Shown one piece after another: positions 54,364-62,433 of a DNA stretch of 64,000 bases (within the stretch, counting starts at the first letter, position 1; each line of letters opens with the position of its first letter). Position numbers and translations under genes: made by a program. Source of the stretch: Planctomycetota bacterium (GTDB lineage Bacteria; Planctomycetota; UBA1135; UBA2386); contig JACKHZ010000012.1 of the NCBI GenBank assembly GCA_020638735.1, forward strand, positions 248,001 through 312,000. Reading direction: 5' to 3'. The notes beneath the pieces were generated by a model. That model did no database searches. It saw only the letters and a list, made by a program, of their open reading frames with translations, and was not told the DNA's origin.

Positions 54364-55503
54364 ATGTTGCGCCCGCTGACGTCGTTCCTGGTCTTCGCCG
54401 GTCTCAGTGTCGCGCAGTCCCGGGCACCGACCGCGGACGCGACCGCGCTGGCCGAGGCGACGGCGGCGGTTGCGAGGCTGGTCGACCAAGGCGACGTGCT
54501 CGGCATGGTCGTGCTGGTGCAGCGCGGCGACGACGTGTTGGTGCACGAGGCGTTCGGCCACCGCGACGTCGAGCAGCGGCAGCCGATGCAGAAGGACACG
54601 CTGTTTCGCATGGCGTCCAACACCAAGGCGGTGACCGCCGCTGCGGTGTTGACGCTCGTCGAACAGGGCAAGGTCGGCCTCGACGATCCGATCGCGCGCT
54701 GGTTTCCGACGTTCGACCACGACGACGCGGCGAAGATCACCGTTCGCCAGCTGCTGACGCACTCGAGCGGGCTGCGCATCGAGCCGCTGTTCTTGCAGCC
54801 ATTGATGGAGAAGAGCGACGAGCACCCCGACGCGCCCAACCTGGTGCTCGAGTGCGCGCGCTTCGGCGAGGTCGGGCCGGCGGTCACGCCGGGCACCAGC
54901 TACTCGTACAACAACCCCGGCTACAACCTGTGCGCTGGCCTGGTCGAGGTCTGCACCGGCGAGAACTTCGCCGACTACGTCGGACAGCGCTTCTACGAAC
55001 CGCTCGGCATGCGCGACAGCTGCCACCATGAGACGGTCGCCGACAACGACCGCATGTCGGTGGTCGTCGAGAAGGGCGAGGATGGCAATTGGCGCGTCGA
55101 CTGGCGACCCGGCGGCAAGCCGACGATGCCGTTCGTGCGCGGCTCGGGCGGCATGATCTCGACGACGACGGACTTCGCGCGGTTCTGTCGCATGCTGCTC
55201 GACGGCGGCGTCATCGAGACGGCCGACGGCCCGCGGCACCTGCTCGCCGCCGACTCGGTCGCCGCGGCGTGGCGCGACCAGATCCCGCAGCTGAAGGAAC
55301 GCTACGGCTTCGGCTGGGCGATCGGCGAGGACGGCTTCGTCTCGCACAGCGGCAGCGACGGCACCTGGGCGATGTGCGATCCGGCGCGCGACGTGATCGC
55401 GCTGGTGTTCACGCAGACGCAGGAGAGCGAGGCGCTGGAGAAGGCGCGGCGCGCGTTCGGCGCGGCGGTGCGGGCGGCGTGCCCGCCGGTCGGGCGGAAG
55501 TGA
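54364..55503 (+). CDS. Secreted serine hydrolase of the beta-lactamase/class C family
   Basis: The 379-residue protein has a signal peptide (LTSFLVFAGLSVAQS). Class C motifs are complete: SNTK (Ser85, Lys88), Tyr182-Asn-Asn in YSYNNPG and HSGSDG near the C-terminus. LLTHSSGLRIE and PLGMRDS are also typical. It is more like D-aminopeptidase or esterase EstB than a resistance beta-lactamase. TAGGAT lies 7 nt before the ATG. It shares the family with, but is not a close copy of, the gene at 31286. Confidence 0.88.
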   Translation: MLRPLTSFLVFAGLSVAQSRAPTADATALAEATAAVARLVDQGDVLGMVVLVQRGDDVLVHEAFGHRDVEQRQPMQKDTLFRMASNTKAVTAAAVLTLVEQGKVGLDDPIARWFPTFDHDDAAKITVRQLLTHSSGLRIEPLFLQPLMEKSDEHPDAPNLVLECARFGEVGPAVTPGTSYSYNNPGYNLCAGLVEVCTGENFADYVGQRFYEPLGMRDSCHHETVADNDRMSVVVEKGEDGNWRVDWRPGGKPTMPFVRGSGGMISTTTDFARFCRMLLDGGVIETADGPRHLLAADSVAAAWRDQIPQLKERYGFGWAIGEDGFVSHSGSDGTWAMCDPARDVIALVFTQTQESEALEKARRAFGAAVRAACPPVGRK

Positions 55504-55565
55504 CGGAATCGGCGGACCCCGCTGCATCCTGCCGCGCGTCCGCGGGGTGATACCGTCGAACCGCC

Positions 55566-57920
55566 ATGACGCCGCACGACCTGCTCGCCGAAGAACTCAC
55601 CGCCAGCGCAGCCGCGCTGCGTGAGCTCGCGCGCGACCTGATCGGCGGCAGCGACGCCGACGACCTCGTGCAGGAGACGATGCTGCGCGCGTGGTGTTCG
55701 CCGCCGGCCGAGCGTGTGGGCATGGCGGCGTGGCTGGCGACCGTGCTGCGCAATCTCGCCAGCAACCGGCGGCGCGACGCGCGGCGGCGGCTGCGGCGCG
55801 AACACGAGGCGGCGTTGCGGCGGGTGGCCGATGCTGGCCCGCCCGAACGTCCCGAGCACGAGGTGCTGCGCGAAGTGACCGAAGCGCTGTGGCGTCTGCC
55901 GGAGCCGTACCAGAGCACGCTGGCGATGCGCTACTTCTCGGGGCTCACGCCCAAGCAGATCACCGCGCGCACCGAGGTGTCGTTGGCGACGGTGAAGAGC
56001 CGGCTGCAGCGCGGGCTCTCCATGCTGCGCGAGGCGATGGATCGCCGCGGCGGCGATTGGCGGGCGGGGTTGGTGGTGGCCGCGGGGATCGGCGTGCCGA
56101 CGGCGATCGCGACGAACATTGCATCTGGGATCCTGCTGATGACTTCGACGACCAAGATCCTGTTGGGGCTGACGACGGCGGCGGCGGTTGCGCTGCTGTG
56201 GCTGTCGATGCACTGCGAAGTCGCGCCGCCCGCGCAGGGCCGGCCGGTGGCGGCGGCAGTTGCGTCGCCGGTCGCTGTGGGCGACCTTCCCGGTGACACC
56301 GCAGAGCGCGAAGCGATCGCGATGCCGGACGCCGCCGTCGTCGACGCGCTGCTGGCGCACCCGTTCGCGTTCGCCGTCGACTGCACCGTTCGCGATCGCG
56401 ACGGTCTGCTGGTGCCCGGCGCGCAGATCGCGATCTCGCCGCGCGACGTCGCGCCCAACACCTGGCACCAGAGGGTCGACGACAGCGGCGTCGTGCGCGT
56501 CGAGTGGCGCGGCAAGGTGCAGTCGATGCCGGTGTGGGTCGGCGTCGCGCACGAGGGGCGCGGCCAGGTGCTGCGCGAGATGACGGTGAGCGCCGGGCAG
56601 CCGGTCGCGGTGTCGTTGCTGGTCGGCGAAGGTGGCGGCGGCGGCATGTGCTCCAGGGCGCAGCGTTCGGCGAGCAATGACTGTCGCATGTGTCACGTCG
56701 GCGCGGTGCCGCCGCATCTGTTTCCGCTGGGGCCGCTCGCTGGCGGCGGCGGTGGAGGTGTGCACCCGTTCGCGACGTTCTCGGCGGATCTCTGCCGGGT
56801 ACGCCTCGCCGGCGGCGGCTGGTCGGAGATGGCGTTCGACTCGGTGGGCACCCTTGCCTGGGACGAACCCGCCCCTGCGCCCGCGGTCGTCACCGGCACC
56901 GTGCGCAACGCCAATGGCGCGCCGCTCGCGGGTGTCACGGTGGCGTGGCTAAGGGCGCCCGACGTCGCCGGCGGGCGCGTGCGGACGGCGGCTGATGGGA
57001 CCTATCGCCTCGAGCTGCGGCGCGAAGGTGTCGTCGAGCTGGCGGTCGGCGGTGGGCCGGATGGGCGGGTGGTGGAGAACGTGGAGTTGGCGGTGGGCGC
57101 GACCGTGCAACGCGACGTGTTGCTGCGTCCCGGTCCCGGCGTCAGCGGCCAGGTGCTGGTCGACGCCGGGACGTCGCTCGCGGGTTGGCGCGTCGAATAC
57201 GTCGGTGATGGTGCGGCGTGGAGCGATGGTGCCGAAGTGCGCACCGACGGCACGTTCGTGCTGGCCGATCTGCGCACGGCATCCGGACGCGTGCTGCTGT
57301 GGAACGCGGATGGGCGGTTGCCGATCGCCGTGTCGGATGCGGCCGCGACCGGCTCGGTGGCGACGTTCGACCTGCGCGGCGCCGCGGCGCCGGCTGGTTC
57401 GTTGCGCCTGCGTGTCGCCGATGCGCGGCCGCCGGTTGCGGCGCCAGCTGCGGAGCATCAGGAGCTGCTCAATCCGGTCGTGCCGCTCGAGGTGTTCGTC
57501 TGGCACGAGGACAGTGGTCGCGGTGCCGTCATGCAGCGTCGCGACGACGCGATGGTGCTCGAAGGGTTGTCGCCGGGCTTCTACCGCGCGGTCGCCGTCG
57601 GTGCGCCGTTCGGCAGCTGCGACCTCGGCCGCCACTGGGTCGATGGCCGCGGTTTGGTCGATCTCGGCGACTGTCGCCTGCCGGTGCCCGGCTCGCTGCG
57701 ACTGCGCGAGCCCGATGCCGAGGCGCCGCCACGGTTCGTGCAATTCTTCCTGCGCCGGCCGGACGTCGACCTGCGCACGGACTTCCAGATGATCGGCGAC
57801 GCCGAAGTGGAGTTGCCCGCCGGCGCCTGGCTGCACCTCGCCGGCGGTCTGCAGGGGCTGTCGGTGACCCCGTTCACCGTGCGCAGCGGCGGTGTCTTGG
57901 AGCTGGCGCTGCCCCGCTGA
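55566..57920 (+). CDS. Fused ECF sigma factor, membrane helix and CarboxypepD_reg repeats (copy 2)
   Basis: The protein has 784 residues. Residues 1-165 hold an ECF sigma module: region 2 (GSDADDLVQETMLRAW, AAWLATVLRNLASNRRRDARRR) and region 4 (LWRLPEPYQSTLAMRYFSGLTPKQITARTEVSLATVKSRLQRGL). GILLMTST (188-195) leads into one membrane helix (about 197-214). The rest is an exported region with a glycine-rich stretch, a CRMCH motif at 373-377 and CarboxypepD_reg repeats from about 440. The plan is the same as at 27739-30846. No anti-sigma gene is adjacent. TACCGT lies 9 nt before the ATG. Confidence 0.88.
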   Translation: MTPHDLLAEELTASAAALRELARDLIGGSDADDLVQETMLRAWCSPPAERVGMAAWLATVLRNLASNRRRDARRRLRREHEAALRRVADAGPPERPEHEVLREVTEALWRLPEPYQSTLAMRYFSGLTPKQITARTEVSLATVKSRLQRGLSMLREAMDRRGGDWRAGLVVAAGIGVPTAIATNIASGILLMTSTTKILLGLTTAAAVALLWLSMHCEVAPPAQGRPVAAAVASPVAVGDLPGDTAEREAIAMPDAAVVDALLAHPFAFAVDCTVRDRDGLLVPGAQIAISPRDVAPNTWHQRVDDSGVVRVEWRGKVQSMPVWVGVAHEGRGQVLREMTVSAGQPVAVSLLVGEGGGGGMCSRAQRSASNDCRMCHVGAVPPHLFPLGPLAGGGGGGVHPFATFSADLCRVRLAGGGWSEMAFDSVGTLAWDEPAPAPAVVTGTVRNANGAPLAGVTVAWLRAPDVAGGRVRTAADGTYRLELRREGVVELAVGGGPDGRVVENVELAVGATVQRDVLLRPGPGVSGQVLVDAGTSLAGWRVEYVGDGAAWSDGAEVRTDGTFVLADLRTASGRVLLWNADGRLPIAVSDAAATGSVATFDLRGAAAPAGSLRLRVADARPPVAAPAAEHQELLNPVVPLEVFVWHEDSGRGAVMQRRDDAMVLEGLSPGFYRAVAVGAPFGSCDLGRHWVDGRGLVDLGDCRLPVPGSLRLREPDAEAPPRFVQFFLRRPDVDLRTDFQMIGDAEVELPAGAWLHLAGGLQGLSVTPFTVRSGGVLELALPR

Positions 57921-57974
57921 GGGGGCGTTTTTGTCGCCCGGAACGCACCGTGCGGGAGCTTCCTGCCTAACCGC

Positions 57975-58002
57975 TTGCCGCCGTCGCGCGGGTCGGTAGA
58001 GT
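57975..58002 (+). promoter_or_regulatory. Promoter of the tRNA-Pro gene
   Basis: TTGCCG (57975-57980) and TAGAGT (57997-58002) are 16 nt apart, a good -35/-10 pair ending about 46 nt before the mature tRNA. The preceding 54 bases after the fused sigma gene hold only a short GGGCG/CGCCC hairpin. Confidence 0.6.
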
Positions 58003-58048
58003 GCCCCGTCCCCCAAGGCGCCTCGGCGCCTAGAGCCTGTCACCGAGT

Positions 58049-58125
58049 CGGAGCGTAGCGCAGCCTGGTAGCGCACCTGCATGGGGTGCAGGGGGTCGGA
58101 GGTTCAAATCCTCTCGCTCCGACCA
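58049..58125 (+). tRNA. tRNA-Pro (anticodon GGG)
   Basis: The 77 bases fold as a complete cloverleaf. The acceptor stem CGGAGCG pairs with CGCTCCG, the D arm is GCGC/GCGC, the anticodon stem CCTGC/GCAGG has the loop ATGGGGT with anticodon GGG, and the T arm GGAGG/CCTCT carries TTCAAAT. The discriminator is A and CCA is encoded. It reads CCC and CCU codons. An accessory block begins just downstream. Confidence 0.96.
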
Positions 58126-58518
58126 CTTCAACGCGTTGTTGGGAAGGGATTTGTGGTGAGCACGCCATCCCGGCCCGCGCCGCTGAAAGGTGGTGTGACT
58201 ACCACTCTATCGCTCCAGACCGCCCGCCTTGGCCTCGCGATCGGCGGTCGTCGGACGATACGACAAAGACTTACGACGGCTTGAACCGCCGACCCCCCTA
58301 CCAGCTTCGCACGGGGTCGGACGTGAAGCTGCGAGTGGCCGGGCAAGGCGAGCGCGCCGGGAGGCTCGGTCTTCGCGACCTACGACTCGCGACGCTCTCC
58401 GGCTGTTCGCGCAGCGCGCTGGCTCCGGCAGCGGTTCAGGGCATCACGGAGTCAAGGCCGCGCTCAACGGCATTGCGTCGCGACGGGTCTCACCCATCAG
58501 GGAGAGAGCGCCTGCCGT
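58126..58518. other. Gene-free stretch after tRNA-Pro
   Basis: I see no convincing gene in these 393 bases. Open frames on both strands have random third-position composition and no known motif. It contains short dyads such as GTGGT/ACCAC near 58191-58206 and a TTGAACCGCCGACC segment. It may be remnant sequence of an integrated element, but no integrase or repeat of the tRNA end was found in the window. Confidence 0.5.
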
Positions 58519-58869
58519 TCAGTTGCTGCCCCGATCCCCCAGCAGAGCGCCGACTTCGGCGGTGAGCCTCGGCAGCTTCGTCTCGACTACTCCCCAGACC
58601 ACCCGATCGTCGATCTGGGCGTAGGCGTGCACGAGGATGTTGCGGAACGCGATGATGCGACGGTGGTCGGTGATTCGCCCGATCACGCCCGCATCCAGCT
58701 TCGCCAACTGGTTCAGTGCCTCGCCGATGATCTCGAACTGGCGCTCGACCGCGGCCTTGAGCATCTCGTCGCGCGTGTAGTCCGAGAAGTTCCTGCCAGC
58801 CGTGAAGTCCGCCACGCGGGCGCAGGCCTGACGGACGTCGAACAGGTACTTCTTGACCTCAAGCTGCAT
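58519..58869 (-). CDS. HepT-like HEPN toxin (DUF86)
   Basis: The 116-residue protein is an all-helical HEPN RNase. The catalytic motif is RNILVHAY, that is RX4HXY with Arg76, His81 and Tyr83. FEIIGEALNQLAK is also typical of the DUF86 family. It overlaps the upstream MNT gene by 11 nt. In the HEPN/MNT system the partner adds AMP to the Tyr of this motif and inactivates the toxin. Confidence 0.93.
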   Translation of the reverse strand: MQLEVKKYLFDVRQACARVADFTAGRNFSDYTRDEMLKAAVERQFEIIGEALNQLAKLDAGVIGRITDHRRIIAFRNILVHAYAQIDDRVVWGVVETKLPRLTAEVGALLGDRGSN

Positions 58870-59167
58870 ACAGAGGAGTGCGCGTCCGTTCGATGCTCTC
58901 GCGGAAGTAGGGGTTCTCGATCGAGGATTCGACGACGAGATCGATATCGCGACCGAAGAGTTCGCTCAGTCCTTCGAGCAAGCCGAAGTAGGCCGCCGAG
59001 AACGCGCCCGGTTCGACTTCCTCGAACTCGACCAGGAAGTCGATGTCACTGGTAGTCGGATCGAACTTGCTGGTCGCAGCGGAGCCGAACAGGTCGAGCG
59101 ACCGCGCGTGATGTCGGCGGCACAGCTCTGCGAGTGCGGCTCGGTTCTTCTCGATCAGTGGGTGCAC
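58859..59167 (-). CDS. MntA-like nucleotidyltransferase antitoxin
   Basis: The 102-residue protein starts at a GTG at 59167. It is a minimal nucleotidyltransferase: SLDLFGSAATSKF, then TTSDIDFLVEFE gives GSx10-12DxD (Ser29, Asp41 and Asp43). It pairs with the HepT-like toxin and would AMPylate it. TATCAT (59180-59175) lies 7 nt before the GTG and fixes the start. The upstream frame is open but has no family similarity. Confidence 0.92.
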   Translation of the reverse strand: MHPLIEKNRAALAELCRRHHARSLDLFGSAATSKFDPTTSDIDFLVEFEEVEPGAFSAAYFGLLEGLSELFGRDIDLVVESSIENPYFRESIERTRTPLYAA

Positions 59168-59391
59168 GGAGGGGATGATACTGGTTCCCCGCGGCGGAGC
59201 GGGGCTGCGTTCGGCATTCTTCGGCCGCCGAGCCGTGCGACCGTGGGCGCGGAGGTTGGGGGTCGAATGGTTCCATGAGCAGGCGGTCGCAGTGCTGACC
59301 GACGAGGCCGAGGTGCCGACGACCAAGGAGCGCTGGATCGGAGTCGGCGGCGCGGTCGCGGAGGCGCAGAAGCAGCGGATCGAGGCCAAGA
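59168..59391. other. Stretch without a supported gene
   Basis: These 224 bases carry the promoter of the MNT gene at their left end (TATCAT at 59175-59180). The remaining frames on either strand look like shadows, and no motif was recognised. Confidence 0.4.
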
Positions 59392-59785
59392 TGCCGATCC
59401 GTCCGGACTTCATCGTCAAGAGTCGGCTGCCATGCTCGCGCGCGCGGCGGCGAGCGCCTCAGGCTCGACCAGGACACCAACGCGCTCGTTGCGCTTGCGC
59501 GTCTGGCTCCACTTCACGATGACCGCGCTGAGCTTGCTGGCGGCTCGGGCGCGGCGGGACAGCAGGGCGTCACCGGCAGGAAGCTCCTCGAGGTGGCCGA
59601 GGCCGGCACATTGCAGGCACGTCGGCCCTTGTGGCTCCATGACGAGCAGGGCACCTGTGCCGGCGCAGCGATGGCAACGCCAGTCCGGATGGCGCGCGAC
59701 GACGGCGACCAGTTCCGGCGGCTTCTGCATCTGCGTCTGGACGCGGGCGCGCCTGGCCTCCGTCAGCCTCGGCGACACCCAGTGG
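59392..59785 (+). repeat. 394-bp direct repeat, copy A
   Basis: This stretch aligns with 62434-62827 without gaps, offset 3,042 bp. The central 179 bases (59561-59739) differ from copy B at a single position, while the flanks differ at many sites. It contains most of a zinc-ribbon gene on the minus strand. The two copies bracket an AbiE toxin-antitoxin pair and two unknown genes. Confidence 0.85.
59416..59778 (-). CDS. Zinc-ribbon protein like the N-terminus of DUF2293 proteins, copy A
   Basis: Up to 120 residues can be read from a GTG at 59778; an ATG at 59730 is an alternative and the true start is uncertain. It has the pair CHRC and CLQC about 20 residues apart, then LPAGDALLSRRARAASKLSAVIVKWS and RKRNERVGVLVEPEAL. 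This is the N-terminal half of DUF2293 proteins as I recall them, but the DUF2293 half is missing. It is nearly the same as copy B at 62452. Function unknown. Confidence 0.6.
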   Translation of the reverse strand: MSPRLTEARRARVQTQMQKPPELVAVVARHPDWRCHRCAGTGALLVMEPQGPTCLQCAGLGHLEELPAGDALLSRRARAASKLSAVIVKWSQTRKRNERVGVLVEPEALAAARASMAADS

Positions 59786-59941
59786 GTCCGCCAGGCATCT
59801 TCGATCGCGGGCGTGGGTTGGCGACGGGGTAGGCGGTTCAGGGATGCGGATGTGTTGATGGGGAGCTGGAGGTCGGCAGCCGCGGCTACAGAGGGCGAAA
59901 GCGGGGGGTGACGCGAGCCGCCGCGATCCGATGCGACTGCC

Positions 59942-60328
59942 TCAGACTGGGTTGTCGGCTGCTGATCCCGCGGCGTCGTCGGTGAATGAGGCGAACTCCC
60001 ACTCGAGTTCGCCCGCTCGCTCTTCTTGCGGGCGAGGCAATGTTCGTCGCTCGTTGCTTTGCCTGCCGACGCGTTCCTTCTCGCGTTGGATGGCGCGGAC
60101 ACGATCGATGTCTGCAGGGTCGATGTCCTTGCCCAGCATCTGCAGTTCGAGCGCCGCACACACGACGTCGACTCCGAACCAGCGGGCGTAGCGGCGGATC
60201 AGGTTCTCGCCGTTGCAGCCGCGGAGGAATGCCACCGCCGCGACGAGTCGACGTTCGCGGTTCATCCGGAGTCGGCGCGGCGGAAGGCTGGCCCTCTTCG
60301 GCGCTCGTGTCTTGCGACCTGGGGTCAT
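59942..60328 (-). CDS. Hypothetical protein inside the repeat-flanked unit
   Basis: The 128-residue protein begins with a basic stretch (MTPGRKTRAPKRASLPPRRLRM), then RLVAAVAFLRGCNGENLIRRYARWFGVDVVCAALELQMLGKDI, which looks like a helical DNA-binding or adaptor domain, and an acidic tail. I do not recognise the family. It lies 21 nt after the next gene (60350-60724) on the same strand, so the two probably form one transcript. Confidence 0.65.
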   Translation of the reverse strand: MTPGRKTRAPKRASLPPRRLRMNRERRLVAAVAFLRGCNGENLIRRYARWFGVDVVCAALELQMLGKDIDPADIDRVRAIQREKERVGRQSNERRTLPRPQEERAGELEWEFASFTDDAAGSAADNPV

Positions 60329-60349
60329 GATGCGGTGGTCCAGCGCCGA

Positions 60350-60724
60350 CTACCGTTCGAGCAACAGGGCGCGCACTTGATCCAGCAGCAGGATGTCTCG
60401 CGCGCCGCGCACCGGATCGTCCGCGATGGCTCCGCGGGTCCGGAGGAAGTCGTGCTCCTCGTCGGAGCAGACGTGCCCGAGCGCTCCGATGCGCTTGACG
60501 TTGTCGAGGTAGTCACGCAGTTCCTCCGTCGTGAACATGTCGCGAACCACGCATGCGAACTTGGGCAACTCGGCTGCGAAGTCGCGATCGGTCATCGCCG
60601 CGTTCGCGTAGTTGACGAGCTTCTCACCGATGAGGTAGCCGAGTGCCTTCCGCGCGCCGAACCGTTCGCGAATGCCCTCGGCGGCGTCGCACTGGTCGCG
60701 CCAGATCAGGTGGAAATCGGACAT
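60350..60724 (-). CDS. Hypothetical protein inside the repeat-flanked unit
   Basis: The 124-residue protein begins MSDFHLIWRDQCDAAEGIRERFGARKALGYLIGEKLVNY and continues with AELPKFACVVRDMFTTEELRDYLDNVKRIG. It is soluble and mostly helical. I know of no family. TAGCAT lies 9 nt before the ATG. It is the first gene of a two-gene transcript. The 165 bases upstream hold no supported gene; a 30-residue basic frame at 60764-60856 on the plus strand is not convincing. Confidence 0.65.
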   Translation of the reverse strand: MSDFHLIWRDQCDAAEGIRERFGARKALGYLIGEKLVNYANAAMTDRDFAAELPKFACVVRDMFTTEELRDYLDNVKRIGALGHVCSDEEHDFLRTRGAIADDPVRGARDILLLDQVRALLLER

Positions 60725-60889
60725 GCCGGTGCGATGCTACTGCACTGGGCACCCGGGATCCGCCATGCCACAGAATCCGCGAAAGGGCGGCAAGAGCCGC
60801 TCGGGTGAGAAGCGTCGGCCGCGCGTGGCGCGTCGGCGGCGATCGGAGTGTAGGTGATGTGGACGGCCCTCTGGTCGTCCCCGACATCC

Positions 60890-61798
60890 TCACGAAGCGA
60901 GCGTCCAACTCCATGAGCCCGGAGTCCACCTGCCTGCGCTCGGTCGCTTCGACAGCACTGGTTCGAGGAAGTCGCGGGCTGCGCGATGCACCTCTTCGAG
61001 AGTCGGCCATGCGAGTTCGTCTGCCGACGCCATCACGCGATAGGCCTCCGCCCATTCTGTCGGCGGGGGCGCGAGTTCACCGGGCAGCGCATGCGTCCCC
61101 CGGAACCCGAACGTCGTTTCGAGGGCGATGCGCAGCTGCACGGCGTCGATCTCACCGGCGCTCGCCAGCAGTGCGAGGTCGGGCAGGTCCTTGATGCGCG
61201 AGTTGGGTCGTTGGCGCGGCATCGAGTAGGCGTGTAGCTTCTCGGCGATGTGGGAGACGATCGGGTAGAGCCGCATCCGTGCTGGCTCGATACCCGCGAA
61301 GTCGAGTAATCGGTCGCCGACGATCTCGTCCGGCTCGCCGACCAGTGGATCGCCGAAGCCGACATCCACACCGAACCGACGACCGTAGATCTTGCCGGCA
61401 AGGCGGCATTCGGCGGCGAAACGGTGGCCCGCGTACCTCATCCCTTCACCGAGGATCTCGGGGTGTTGTCGATCGCGTTGGATCTCGAACCGCATGAAGT
61501 CACCAAGATCCAGCCGGCCGGCGGCCTGCAGGCGATCGAGCAGTTCGGTCGGCGTGCCCATCATGCGCAGGTCGACGTCCTTCGTCGTGCGAGCGCGCTG
61601 CAAGCGCAGTTCGAGAACCAGGCCTCCCTTGAGGACCACGGTGCCGTCGGCCAGCTGCTGCACGCGGGCGAGGAAGCGTTCGAACACCAGCAGCTGGCGG
61701 CGCCGCGCGAGATCGGACCCCGAAGCCGACGCATTGCGCAGGCGCTGTTCGAGCGCCTGCTTGAAGGCGGCCGGGCTTGCGTAGCGAGGGTCGTTCAC
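60890..61798 (-). CDS. AbiEii-type nucleotidyltransferase toxin
   Basis: The 302-residue protein starts at a GTG whose bases overlap the stop of the upstream antitoxin gene (GTGA). It shows the AbiEii fold: VLKGGLVLELRL (KGG at 57-59) followed by TTKDVDLRM (Asp74, Asp76), then GRRFGVDVGFGDP and PIVSHIAEKLHAY, and IKDLPDLALLAS near the C-terminus. AbiEii toxins transfer nucleotides to tRNA or other targets during phage attack. It forms a type IV toxin-antitoxin pair with AbiEi. Confidence 0.92.
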   Translation of the reverse strand: MNDPRYASPAAFKQALEQRLRNASASGSDLARRRQLLVFERFLARVQQLADGTVVLKGGLVLELRLQRARTTKDVDLRMMGTPTELLDRLQAAGRLDLGDFMRFEIQRDRQHPEILGEGMRYAGHRFAAECRLAGKIYGRRFGVDVGFGDPLVGEPDEIVGDRLLDFAGIEPARMRLYPIVSHIAEKLHAYSMPRQRPNSRIKDLPDLALLASAGEIDAVQLRIALETTFGFRGTHALPGELAPPPTEWAEAYRVMASADELAWPTLEEVHRAARDFLEPVLSKRPSAGRWTPGSWSWTLAS

Positions 61799-62394
61799 GA
61801 GCGTGTGTTGCGCGTCCTGCGGAGTTGGCTCGAGAGGCTCCTGCCATCCTCGCCGCTGATGAGACCGCGCTGCCTCGCCTGGCGGATCGCTTGCTCGATG
61901 AGTTCGGGGCTGACGTGTGCGACGATGCACTCGGTGATCGCCTGTTGCGCGGTGGTCACGGGAACGACCTCGACCCAGGTTCGAGCCGAATCGGCCAGGT
62001 CATCGTGGTGCAGGACCAGGCCTTCCGGAATGCGCAGGCGTCGGGCAAGCCACGCCGTGGGGACCGTCAGGTGGATCCTGGCCGGCAGGACGTCGGACAG
62101 GTCATGCAGAAACAGGCTGGTCTCGTGCGAGAACACCCCGGCGCGACCCGACCACAGCCAGAACACGACCAGTTCCTCGTGCTCGCTGGTCGGGAATTGG
62201 GTGAGCCGGTAGATCCCGCGCTGGACGCGCCGGATCCGTCCGGCACGGAGGTGCTTCTGCAGGTGCTGGGACGAATAGCCGCAGGCTTCTGCCTGCGTCA
62301 GCGTGAACAGGCCGGCCTGGGACTCGGCCGTCGCATACAGGCGCTGCCACGCCGGTGACGAAGGCGCCGGGCTGCTCTGACGCGTGGGGGGCAT
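61795..62394 (-). CDS. AbiEi-type antitoxin with a winged-helix domain
   Basis: The 199-residue protein has an N-terminal winged helix (FTLTQAEACGYSSQHLQKHLRAGRIRRVQRGIYRL) and a C-terminal AbiEi core with WLWSGRAGVFSHETSLFLHDLSDVLP and IHLTVPTAWLARRLRIPEGLVLHHDDL. AbiEi proteins neutralise AbiEii and repress their own operon. TAGTTT lies 6 nt before the ATG and a palindrome overlaps that box. The stop overlaps the toxin gene start, so translation is coupled. Confidence 0.93.
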   Translation of the reverse strand: MPPTRQSSPAPSSPAWQRLYATAESQAGLFTLTQAEACGYSSQHLQKHLRAGRIRRVQRGIYRLTQFPTSEHEELVVFWLWSGRAGVFSHETSLFLHDLSDVLPARIHLTVPTAWLARRLRIPEGLVLHHDDLADSARTWVEVVPVTTAQQAITECIVAHVSPELIEQAIRQARQRGLISGEDGRSLSSQLRRTRNTRS

Positions 62395-62400
62395 CGCACG

Positions 62401-62430
62401 AAACTAAACCGGCAGTTTAGAATATTGCAA
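62401..62430 (-). promoter_or_regulatory. AbiE promoter and operator
   Basis: On the minus strand TTGCAA (62430-62425) and TAGTTT (62406-62401) are 18 nt apart. The palindrome CTAAAC-cggca-GTTTAG (62404-62420) overlaps the -10 box. Binding of AbiEi there would repress the operon, as known for other AbiE systems. The region is AT-rich compared with its surroundings. Confidence 0.65.
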
Positions 62431-62433
62431 GAG

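Noticed and set aside
58126..58518. A second tRNA or an attachment-site copy after tRNA-Pro
   Set aside because: No cloverleaf folds and no repeat of the tRNA 3' end was found here or elsewhere in the window by eye.
60764..60856. A 30-residue very basic peptide frame (begins MPQNPRKGGKSRSGEK)
   Set aside because: It is too short, has no ribosome-binding site or -10 box, and its composition is expected by chance in this region.
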